From positions 1 through 29,069 of the forward strand of contig DAHUZG010000452.1 in assembly GCA_027306715.1 (NCBI GenBank): a DNA stretch of 29,069 nucleotides. Direction: 5' to 3'. This document shows positions 15,130 through 21,769 of this stretch, piece after piece. This DNA comes from Acidimicrobiaceae bacterium. Its GTDB lineage: Bacteria; Actinomycetota; Acidimicrobiia; Acidimicrobiales; Bog-793. The notes beneath the pieces were generated by a model, which was not told the DNA's origin, did not search any database, and saw only the letters and a list, made by a program, of their open reading frames with translations. Every line of letters starts with the position of its first letter. Position 1 is the first letter of the stretch. A program made the translations under genes and the position numbers.

Positions 15130-15405
15130 GTGGACTTGAGCGCGCTGTTGGGTTCGGGCGAGAAGGGGTGGCAGACCCGCGCCAACTGCCTCGGCGTCGA
15201 CCCGGACCTGTTCTTCCCCGAGCGCGGCTCGTCGACGCGCGAGGCGAAGGAGGTCTGCCGCGGATGCGTGGTTCGTGAGGACTGCCTTGACTACGCGATC
15301 GCAAACGGCGAGAAGTTCGGGATCTGGGGAGGCATGAGCGAGCGCGAGCGCCGCCGGGTCCGCCGCGCCCGTGTGCTCGCTCTGCGCGAGGTCGCCGCCT
15401 CCTAG
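15130..15405 (+). CDS. WhiB-family iron-sulfur transcription regulator
   Basis: The 91-residue protein has the four cluster cysteines Cys20, Cys43, Cys46 and Cys52 (C...CxxC...C), the turn GIWGG at 64-68 and a basic C-terminal ERERRRVRRAR segment for DNA contact. WhiB proteins bind a [4Fe-4S] cluster sensitive to O2 or NO and act with the principal sigma factor. The GTG at 15130 is chosen because AAAGGAGG precedes it by 5 bases; an upstream in-frame ATG at 15100 would lie before that site. The subtype cannot be fixed by eye. Its promoter carries a palindrome, suggesting tight control, possibly autoregulation. Confidence 0.92.
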   Translation: MDLSALLGSGEKGWQTRANCLGVDPDLFFPERGSSTREAKEVCRGCVVREDCLDYAIANGEKFGIWGGMSERERRRVRRARVLALREVAAS

Positions 15406-15466
15406 CCGGTCATTACCGTCACCGCCGGCGACAGCCTGTGGCTCGCGCCGGGCATCGCCGCTGGTG

Positions 15467-16444
15467 TCACCGCGATCGGGCGGGCGCCCGTGTTGGCGGA
15501 GCGCCGGGCCTCCCCGGGGCCGAGGCGGCCGCGAGGCGCCACTCGAGGGTTCGGTCGGCCCGAAGATCGAGCTCGCTCCAACGCTCGACGGGGATCGCGG
15601 CAAGGACCGCTTCGGGAACGAGGCCGACGAGCTCGGCACGACGTATCCCGGCGAGGCGGTTCACTGCGTCGTAGGCGTCGGCGGGGCCGACCAGATGTGG
15701 CTCGATCAAGTTGAACGAGACGTGCACCTCTGTGCCGAGAGCGAAGGCCAAGACACGCACGGAGCTCGATCTCAGCGCTGCCGCGACGGACCGGGCGAGC
15801 GCTAGGTCCGGCTCGGCGAGCACGACGTTGTAGGCGACGAGCGGGCCGCGTGCCCCGACACAGCAGGCTCCGGCCGCTCGTCGCGGTACGGCAGGCGCAC
15901 AGTCCGGGCCGAGGCCCTTGCCGGCGCCCCGCCTCACCTCGGGCAGCGAGCGCTCGGGGCCGTAGCGGTAGCTGGCGAGGCGCAGCGTCCGGCAGGCGAA
16001 CTCGATGAACGACTCGCGCGCCGCCAGGGCCTCGTCGAGCGGAGCCAGCCAGATCGGTCTCGCGGGCTCCGCAGCCGAGGGCACCGCCGCTCTGCCTGTC
16101 GTTCCGGCCCCTGTCGTTCCGGCTGTCATCGGCTCCGGTGCGCCCTGCACCGAGCTCACTTGAGACGGGTCCAGATAGGGTGGAAAAGGTACGAACGGCA
16201 CGACATCGAGAGCGCCGAGACGAGGATGGACCCCGACGTGACGGGAGAGGTCGATCCGGGTGACTGCCGCCTCGGCGACATTGCGGGCCGCCTGCTCGAC
16301 ATCAACACCACCGAGGGTGAGCACGCTTCGGTGATGGCGGAGGTCGGTGTGCAGGTCGAGCAGCGCCGATCCGGCGGCCCGTGCCAGCGCGTCAAGCACT
16401 CGCTCGTCGCGGCCCTCGCTCAGGTTGAGGACACAGGTCAGCAC
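15467..16444 (-). CDS. Glutamate formiminotransferase-like protein
   Basis: The 325-residue protein matches the formiminotransferase domain that moves a formimino group from formiminoglutamate to tetrahydrofolate in histidine breakdown. Motifs are the start LTCVLNLSEGRD, the DLHTDLRHHRSVLTLGG block, GVHPRLGALDVVPFVP with His73 at the catalytic histidine position, LPEVRRGAGKGLGPD and GARGPLVAYNVVL. A Thr/Gly/Ala-rich insert (about 100-125) is unusual. No cyclodeaminase domain follows, and no hut genes are in the window, so the physiological substrate is unproven. It starts with GTG 54 bases after the second whiB stop on the same strand. Confidence 0.85.
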   Translation of the reverse strand: MLTCVLNLSEGRDERVLDALARAAGSALLDLHTDLRHHRSVLTLGGVDVEQAARNVAEAAVTRIDLSRHVGVHPRLGALDVVPFVPFPPYLDPSQVSSVQGAPEPMTAGTTGAGTTGRAAVPSAAEPARPIWLAPLDEALAARESFIEFACRTLRLASYRYGPERSLPEVRRGAGKGLGPDCAPAVPRRAAGACCVGARGPLVAYNVVLAEPDLALARSVAAALRSSSVRVLAFALGTEVHVSFNLIEPHLVGPADAYDAVNRLAGIRRAELVGLVPEAVLAAIPVERWSELDLRADRTLEWRLAAASAPGRPGAPPTRAPARSR

Positions 16445-16498
16445 GGCCGGTGAAGGTGGTTGGCCAGGCTGGCGCCCGTCAGCTCCGGCTCCGCCGGC

Positions 16499-16753
16499 TC
16501 AGGCCTGGTGCAAGGTGAGGTGGCGCCGCTGGCGGGCGATGCGGCGACGCTCGCGCTCGGAGGTGCCTCCCCAGACGCCGTGGTCGATGTGGTTTGCCAT
16601 GGCGTACTCGAGGCAGGGTGACTTGACGACACAGTCGGCACAGATCCGCCGCGCCACGTCGACTCCGACGCCGTCGCTCGGAAAGAAGGTCTCCGGGGGG
16701 AGGTCCCGGCACTTCCCACGTGCCATCCACGCCGTGTCCATCGCGCCCGCCAT
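16499..16753 (-). CDS. Second WhiB-family regulator
   Basis: The 84-residue protein has Cys15, Cys38, Cys41 and Cys47, the GVWGG turn at 59-63 and a basic SERERRRIARQRRH tail, the full WhiB set. It differs clearly from the first whiB product in the loop between the first two cysteines (DLPPETFFPSDGVGVDVARR), so this is not a recent duplication. The ATG at 16753 gives the usual short head; no strong ribosome-binding site is visible. It is divergent from the small gene at 16882 and upstream of the formiminotransferase gene on the same strand. Confidence 0.9.
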   Translation of the reverse strand: MAGAMDTAWMARGKCRDLPPETFFPSDGVGVDVARRICADCVVKSPCLEYAMANHIDHGVWGGTSERERRRIARQRRHLTLHQA

Positions 16754-16827
16754 TCGCTGCGCGCGCCCCGAGCGGGCACGCCGTTAGGCACGCTACACGG
16801 CCGACCTCACGTTGCGCGCGCGCCCCG

Positions 16828-16833
16828 TAGGAT
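16828..16833 (+). promoter_or_regulatory. TAGGAT element upstream of the 95-residue protein gene
   Basis: A TAGNNT-type -10 candidate that would start transcription near 16842, leaving a leader of about 40 bases that contains the ribosome-binding site GAGGAGG. Confidence 0.3.
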
Positions 16834-16881
16834 CTCGCCGAGATCAGGCGAGCTGTGGCGAGCCGAGGAGGATCCGGAACG

Positions 16882-17169
16882 ATGACGATAGGAGCCAGCG
16901 AGGTCAGCGAGCACGTCGAGCCGCGAGGCGACGTGCGCGTCGTCTACCTCGGCCCGGTCGCCCCGCACTGGGAGGTCGAATTCGGGCGCGACGGCGACCG
17001 CCAGGCGATGGAGGCCTTCCGCGAGCGGGTGGTGGCGCGGCTCAACCTCGTCCCCCCGCACGATCCTCAATTCCGGCGCAACCGCGAGCGCATCGTGCGC
17101 GACGCGGAGCGCGAGAATTTCCGTCTCGAATGGGACCTCGGACTTCCCGAGGAGGAGAGCGGCCGCTGA
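16882..17169 (+). CDS. Small hypothetical protein
   Basis: The 95-residue acidic protein contains VRVVYLGPVAPHWEVEFGRDGDRQ and an alpha-helical, Arg/Glu-rich second half (MEAFRERVVARLNLVPP, FRRNRERIVRDAERENFRLEWDLG). No signal peptide, membrane segment or known domain is visible. The ATG at 16882 is preceded by GAGGAGG; an in-frame upstream start at 16855 lies before that site. Its last 128 bases overlap, on the other strand, the end of the zincin_2 gene. Codon third positions are G/C-rich in this frame, which supports it being real. Confidence 0.65.
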   Translation: MTIGASEVSEHVEPRGDVRVVYLGPVAPHWEVEFGRDGDRQAMEAFRERVVARLNLVPPHDPQFRRNRERIVRDAERENFRLEWDLGLPEEESGR

Positions 17170-18532
17170 GGTCCGGCGGCGCTCTGCCCTCGAGCGGCGG
17201 CAGGTTGACCCGCTCCACCCAAAGGCCCGGCGCCTCGATCTCCGACGGCGTCGGCAGCCCGTTGTCGACGAGCCAGAGCTTCGAGAGCTCGGACTGACCG
17301 GCCCGCTCGACGACTCCTCGGATGAAGGCCACGCCGCGGTCGACCTGCTCCTGGTCGAGCCGCAGGCCGAAGAGTGCCTCGGCGGCCCGCTCGTCCCCGC
17401 TGCGCGCCACGCGCCGCCGCCGCATCGCCTCGCTGACCGGCAGGCGCGCTCCGATCGCCCGGGCGGCGACGACGTCGGTGACCCACTCGACGTAGCCGGA
17501 GATCGCCGCCTCGGCGGCCGAGAGGGCGGCCCGGACGCGGCGCGCCTCGGGGGTGTCGAGTGCCTGACCGAGCGCCGTCGGGTCGCCGAGGAGGCGCATC
17601 AGGTCGCCGAGGTCGCCCCCGAGGCCGCCGAGGTCGCCGAGTCGAGCGTCGAGCAGGGTGGGGTCGGGTCGGATCCCGCGCGCGTGCTCGACGAGCATCG
17701 CCTCGATGCGGGCGCGCACGAACGGGCGTCCGAGAACCGTGTGGGCGACCAGGTCGCGCACGAGCAGCCAGAGCCGGACATCGTCGATCGGCAGACTCCA
17801 GTCCTCCGCGAACTGGGCGACGTTGGCCGGCACGACGAGAAGCTGGCCCTGCTCACGGCGCGGCAGCGGCAGCTCGTGCTGGCCGAGGGCCCGCTGAGCG
17901 AGCAGGCCGACGACCCGACCGACCTGCATGGCCACCATCGTCGGGGCGAGCGTCGTCGTCCACTGGCTGATGAGCGCCGAGAGGTCCGCCGTCCCGCCGT
18001 CGTCTTCGCCCGGCTCGGACAGGCTGCCGCCGTCGGCGCCCAGCCGACCGGGAATTCCCGGGTCGGCGGCCCCGTCGGGCATCCCCTCACCGGGAATCCC
18101 GCGGCTCTCGCCGCCGCTGCCTCTGCTGCTGCGGCCGGTGTCCTCGCCGGGGCGGCCACCGCCGGCGCCGGGGACGGCCGGCGGCGAGACCGAGGAGGCA
18201 ATCTGCTCGATGAGCGGCCGCCAGTCGGCGAGGCTGCGGCGCGCCCACTCGGCCCGTCCGGTCGGGAGGATCGTGAGCCGGCCGCCCGACGGCGTGATCG
18301 CCATGCCGGTGACGTCGGCGACGTGAAGCTCGGCGATGCCGCTCAGCTCCTCGAGGCGGATCCGCTCCATCGGGTCCACGTTCGGCTCGCTGGCGCCGTC
18401 TGCGGCGATGTTCTGTGCCAGCTGGGTAGCGAGGTCCCACTGGACCGGCGAGTCGGTGCGCATCAGGCGCAGCAAGTCGCCGAGCAGGCCCTGGAAGAAG
18501 CCCCCCAGACCCGAGGGCAGGTCAGGATCCAT
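17042..18532 (-). CDS. Zincin_2/DUF2342 family protein lacking HExxH
   Basis: The 496-residue protein resembles the DUF2342 (zincin_2) group: an N-terminal helical part, DVTGMAI, a Gly/Pro-rich linker (about 120-182), a TTLAPTMVAMQVGRVVGLLAQRALGQHELPLP block, then a helix region and LWLVDNGLPTPSEIEAPGLWVERV near the end. Family members usually carry HExxH in the helix before a conserved P-[WF] segment; here the matching stretch reads RDLVAH (259-264), so the first His and the Glu are lost. The protein is probably not a metalloprotease. The last 42 residues are encoded antisense to the neighbouring gene and look unrelated. The ATG has no ribosome-binding site but TAGATT lies 8 bases before it. 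Confidence 0.82.
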   Translation of the reverse strand: MDPDLPSGLGGFFQGLLGDLLRLMRTDSPVQWDLATQLAQNIAADGASEPNVDPMERIRLEELSGIAELHVADVTGMAITPSGGRLTILPTGRAEWARRSLADWRPLIEQIASSVSPPAVPGAGGGRPGEDTGRSSRGSGGESRGIPGEGMPDGAADPGIPGRLGADGGSLSEPGEDDGGTADLSALISQWTTTLAPTMVAMQVGRVVGLLAQRALGQHELPLPRREQGQLLVVPANVAQFAEDWSLPIDDVRLWLLVRDLVAHTVLGRPFVRARIEAMLVEHARGIRPDPTLLDARLGDLGGLGGDLGDLMRLLGDPTALGQALDTPEARRVRAALSAAEAAISGYVEWVTDVVAARAIGARLPVSEAMRRRRVARSGDERAAEALFGLRLDQEQVDRGVAFIRGVVERAGQSELSKLWLVDNGLPTPSEIEAPGLWVERVNLPPLEGRAPPDLSGRSPPREVRGPIRDGNSRAPRRARCARGCAGIEDRAGGRG

Positions 18533-18540
18533 GCTCGTTG

Positions 18541-18546
18541 AATCTA
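18541..18546 (-). promoter_or_regulatory. TAGATT element 8 nt before the zincin_2 gene start
   Basis: On the minus strand TAGATT is followed by 8 bases and ATG (18532). With no ribosome-binding site, a leaderless transcript starting at or beside the ATG is likely. Confidence 0.45.
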
Positions 18547-18616
18547 CGCCGTCCCCGAACGCTCGCCATCGGCTCGCGCCGAACGAGGTGGCGCGGGCCC
18601 GGCCCGCCGGCGGTCT

Positions 18617-19825
18617 TCAGGCCTGCGGGGCGAGGCGGATGGCGACGAACAGCGTCTTGGCGCCACGGCGAACCGTGAGGACCACCGACGTGCCGGGTGT
18701 CATCGCGTAGAGGCGGCTCGAGAGAGCGCTCACGCTGTCGCACCGGACGCCGTCGACGCCGGTGATCACATCGTCGGGACGCAGGGCGCCGACGCTCGAG
18801 GCGCCGGCGAAGACGAGCTGGACGACGACGCCGTCGGGGATGCCTCTACGGGTGAGGTCGACGCCTCGGATGCCGAGCCAGCCGTGGGTGACGAGGTGGT
18901 GGAGCGCCAGCTGCTCGACGACCGGCGCGGCGAGCCACGACGGCTCTGCGGCCACCTCGCGGCCGCCGTCGAGCGAGCCGGTGACGATCGCCACGACCTT
19001 GCCGGAATCGCCGACGAGCGGCGTTCCCGGCATAGCGTCGCTGGCGGGGACATCGGCGAGCAGATCGACGGGCCAGCCGGCGGGATTGTTCGCCCCGACG
19101 GCGCGCACGGTGCCGACATAGGCGTCCCCGGAGCCTGAGCGGCCGACGGCCCAGACGAGCGCTCCCGGAGCCGGCTGGCTCGTGTCGAAGCTGGCCGTGG
19201 GCAGCCCTGAGACGTTCTGGACGTGGATCAGAGCGAGGCCGGAATAGGCGTCGGTGGCGACCACCTCTCCGACGTGGGTGACGGTGTCCGGTAGGGTGAC
19301 CAGCACGCTCGAGGCGCCGTCGACGGCCGACAGCGGGGCCACGAGCGTGCCGTCAGCACCGGTGACAACGCCGAGGGAGAAGACGTCACGGGAGCCGACG
19401 GAGGCTTCGAGGAGGGCGACTGCGGCCCCGACGCGTGCGAGCGTGGCGGTCACCGAGGTGCTCACCTGGGTCTCGCCGGCGGCAGTAGAGCTGGCAGCCA
19501 CCCTCACCTGGACGTCGGCGCCGCCGCCGGTACCTGGCGCCGCCAAGGGCTGGCTGCTCGGCTGGGTGAAGGCGCTGGCGAGATGGGTGCCGAGCACGAC
19601 GAGGCCGGTGGCGAGGATGGCGCCGACGAGGCCGGCCGTCCAGGCGCTGGCCCTCGTGGGCTGGCTCGAGAGCCAACGGCGCCGCACGGCGACTGGATCG
19701 AGCACGAACGGCTGCTCGGCCGCTCCGAGCTCGGAGGGGTGTCGCCAGATGCGGTCATCGGGAGGCAGCAGGGGCGGGCTGGACTCCTCGTCGGGCCCGT
19801 CGCTGAAGTCGTCGGCGAAGGCCAC
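18617..19825 (-). CDS. HtrA-like membrane protein with PDZ domain, predicted pseudoprotease
   Basis: The 402-residue protein has a cytoplasmic head with RIWRHPSEL (26-33), one membrane helix (about 62-85), a trypsin/HtrA-like fold and a C-terminal PDZ domain (about 305-400, HGWLGIRGVDL ... DDVITGVDG). The fold is recognisable from LGVVTGADGTLVAPLSAV, DAYSGLALIHV and MPGTPLV. At the places of the triad, TNxHV reads PLSAV, the Asp position in D-x-x-[ST]-D-[LI]-A is Ser195, and GNSGGPLV is shortened to GTPLV. All three catalytic residues appear lost, so it is more likely a peptide-binding scaffold. The GTG at 19825 has TAGCCT 8 bases upstream and no ribosome-binding site. It lies upstream of the zincin_2 gene with an 84-base gap. 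Confidence 0.82.
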   Translation of the reverse strand: MAFADDFSDGPDEESSPPLLPPDDRIWRHPSELGAAEQPFVLDPVAVRRRWLSSQPTRASAWTAGLVGAILATGLVVLGTHLASAFTQPSSQPLAAPGTGGGADVQVRVAASSTAAGETQVSTSVTATLARVGAAVALLEASVGSRDVFSLGVVTGADGTLVAPLSAVDGASSVLVTLPDTVTHVGEVVATDAYSGLALIHVQNVSGLPTASFDTSQPAPGALVWAVGRSGSGDAYVGTVRAVGANNPAGWPVDLLADVPASDAMPGTPLVGDSGKVVAIVTGSLDGGREVAAEPSWLAAPVVEQLALHHLVTHGWLGIRGVDLTRRGIPDGVVVQLVFAGASSVGALRPDDVITGVDGVRCDSVSALSSRLYAMTPGTSVVLTVRRGAKTLFVAIRLAPQA

Positions 19826-19833
19826 GGCGTGGC

Positions 19834-19839
19834 AGGCTA
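19834..19839 (-). promoter_or_regulatory. TAGCCT element 8 nt before the HtrA-like gene start
   Basis: On the minus strand TAGCCT, 8 bases, GTG. The 13 bases TAGCCTGCCACGC recur before the HEAT-repeat gene at 21668-21680. Confidence 0.45.
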
Positions 19840-19945
19840 GTGGCGCACGCGCCGCTGTGGTGCCCGCCCCCGGTAGTCTCCCGAGGCCCGCGAGTGCCGC
19901 CTGCACGAGCGGCCCTGGCGCCGACGCTCCGCTGCTGAGGGGGCC

Positions 19946-19951
19946 TAGATT
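19946..19951 (+). promoter_or_regulatory. TAGATT -10 candidate for the MreB-like gene
   Basis: TAGATT lies 29 bases before the GTG at 19981, in the 155-base divergent region shared with the HtrA-like gene. A transcript would start near 19960 with a leader of about 20 bases. Confidence 0.35.
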
Positions 19952-19980
19952 GACGACGTGCTCGCCAGGGTCAGCTGAAG

Positions 19981-21006
19981 GTGGATCTCGCACTCGACCT
20001 CGGTAGCGGCAACACCCGCGTCGCTGACGCCTCCGGTGCGGTCCTTCTCGACGAGCCGACGGTCGCCGCCGTCGATGCCGATTCCGGGCGCCTGCTGGCC
20101 TTCGGGCGCGAGGCGCTGGCCCTTGTCGCCGCGAGCGCCGGCCGGGTGACCGGCGTGCGGCCGGTGCGGCGGGGCCAGCTCGTCGACCTCGAGCTCGCCG
20201 ACGCACTGATCGCCGAGGTGCTGCGGCGGGCCGGGGCGGGCCGGATGACACGCCCGAGAGTCCTGGCGGCCGTCTCCGCGGCGGCGACCCCGGTTCAGAC
20301 CCGCGCCCTGGCGCGCTCGCTCCGCCACGCTGGGGCTCGCGCCGTGGAGTTTGCCGAGGTGTCGGTGTGCTGTGCCCTCGGCGCCGGCCTCCCGATCGAC
20401 GAGCCCGCGGGGTGGATGGTCGTCAGCATCGGTGCCGGCACCACCGAGGCCGGCGTGCTCGCCCTCGGGGGGATCGTCGCCTCGACAGCAGCTCCGGTCG
20501 GCGGCGAGGACCTCCATCGCGCCGTCCACCAGCATCTCGCCGAGCGCCATGGGGTCCACGTCGAACGGCGGGTGATCGACGAGCTGATGCGGTTGCTCGG
20601 CGCGGTGAGCGGCGCCGCCGGCCCGGGCGCCGGTTCGCCGGAGGAGCCGCAGCCGGTCGCCGAGCTCGTCGGTCGCGACCGGCGCAGCGGGGTTCCCCGT
20701 CGCGTGCAGGTCGGGCGCGACGAGCTCTCGGCGGCGCTCGAGCCCGACGTACGGCGGATGCTCGAGGCGGTCGTGAGCACGATCACCAAGGCGCCGCCCG
20801 ATCTCGCCAACGACCTGCTCGGCAGCGGTGTGCAGCTGGCCGGTGGGGTGGCCCGGCTCGAGGGGCTCGACCGGCGCCTCGCTCGAGCCACGGGGCTGCC
20901 GGTCCACGTCGACGAGCCCGAGCTGCTCGCCGTGCGCGGCGCCGCCGGGCGCCTCGCTGAGCGGGTGTCTTCCGAGCAGTCCCTCAGCGCCGTTCCGCGT
21001 CACTGA
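19981..21006 (+). CDS. Divergent MreB-like actin-family protein
   Basis: The 341-residue length and motif order match MreB: phosphate-1 LDLGSGNTRV (5-14), LLDEPTVAA (22-30), the helix ALGAGLPIDEPAG (132-144), phosphate-2 MVVSIGAGTTEAGV (146-159), a GGEDLH block (174-179) and the adenosine motif LAGGVARLEGL (287-297). Changes at key places are the phosphate-2 Asp (normally DIGGGTT) which is Ser149, and the EEP before the AxGAG helix which reads EVS (126-128). ATP binding may persist but hydrolysis is doubtful. MreB filaments guide cell-wall synthesis. No mreC or mreD follows, so a separate role is likely. The GTG start gives the family's usual N-terminus. Its stop overlaps the end of the convergent HEAT-repeat gene by 23 bases. 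Confidence 0.82.
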   Translation: MDLALDLGSGNTRVADASGAVLLDEPTVAAVDADSGRLLAFGREALALVAASAGRVTGVRPVRRGQLVDLELADALIAEVLRRAGAGRMTRPRVLAAVSAAATPVQTRALARSLRHAGARAVEFAEVSVCCALGAGLPIDEPAGWMVVSIGAGTTEAGVLALGGIVASTAAPVGGEDLHRAVHQHLAERHGVHVERRVIDELMRLLGAVSGAAGPGAGSPEEPQPVAELVGRDRRSGVPRRVQVGRDELSAALEPDVRRMLEAVVSTITKAPPDLANDLLGSGVQLAGGVARLEGLDRRLARATGLPVHVDEPELLAVRGAAGRLAERVSSEQSLSAVPRH

Positions 21007-21667
21007 CGTCCGGCCCGCCAGCCGCCTTCTCCTGCACCCCGAGCACAGCCGCAGCGCACTCGCGGACCTGCCAGTCCCGATCCGCGAGCGCTCGCCGCAG
21101 GGCCCCCTCGACCTGAGGACCGTCGAAGGCGGCCAGGGCGACGACCGAGCGGCGCCGGAGCGCCGGCGGCCCAGCAAGGCAGTCGAGCACAACGGTGAGA
21201 GCCCTCTCGTCGCCGATAGCTCCCAGGGCGGCGACCGCCGCTTCGCGACAGAGCGGGTCGGCATGCCGGCCGGCGACCTTGCAGAGCGCCGGTGTCGCCG
21301 CCCGGTCGCCGAGCTCGCCCAGGGCGTAGGCGGCCGCCTCGACGACCGCCGCGACCTCGCCATCGAGCAGCGCGACGACGGCGGGCGCGCAGCCGGGCGG
21401 CAAGGCGCTGCCGAGCTCGCATGCGGCGCGGCGGACCAAGGGATCGGGGTCGGCGAGGGCAGCAGCGAGGTCACCGGGCTGTGCTCCGCCGAGGGTGACG
21501 AGCGCCCGCAGCGCGCCGGCGCGCAGCGCCGGCTCGTCGTCACCGAGAGCGGCGCGCACGGTCTCCTCCTTGCCATCGGCGGCGGCGAGCGCCAGCTCAC
21601 CGCGCCGGCGAGCGAGCTCGACGCGCCGAAGGGCGCCGCCGGGCGTCGCGCCGGAGCCTGCAGCCAT
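20984..21667 (-). CDS. HEAT-repeat protein
   Basis: The 227-residue protein is almost wholly built of about six helical repeats of about 30 residues, with the recurring pattern of AL-DPxPLVRRAACELG, VVEAAAYALGELGD, CREAAVAALGAIGDERAL and RRRSVVALAAFD. This is the HEAT/PBS-lyase-like fold, usually a protein-binding scaffold. No enzyme motif is visible. The ATG at 21667 is chosen over an upstream start because TAGCCT stands 7 bases before it and the repeat fold begins shortly after. It is divergent from the PDZ-Lon gene (102 bases) and convergent with the MreB-like gene. A partnership with either is only suggested by position. Confidence 0.78.
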   Translation of the reverse strand: MAAGSGATPGGALRRVELARRRGELALAAADGKEETVRAALGDDEPALRAGALRALVTLGGAQPGDLAAALADPDPLVRRAACELGSALPPGCAPAVVALLDGEVAAVVEAAAYALGELGDRAATPALCKVAGRHADPLCREAAVAALGAIGDERALTVVLDCLAGPPALRRRSVVALAAFDGPQVEGALRRALADRDWQVRECAAAVLGVQEKAAGGPDVSDAERR

Positions 21668-21674
21668 GCGTGGC

Positions 21675-21680
21675 AGGCTA
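21675..21680 (-). promoter_or_regulatory. TAGCCT element 7 nt before the HEAT-repeat gene start
   Basis: On the minus strand TAGCCT, 7 bases, ATG, with no ribosome-binding site. Nearly identical to the sequence before the HtrA-like gene. Confidence 0.45.
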
Positions 21681-21769
21681 GGCCGAGGCGGGACGGTCGC
21701 AGGCAAGAAGCCTGCCGCGATCCCACCGACAGCTCACAGCAGAGCCCGGCAGAGACGTGAGGAGCGCAG

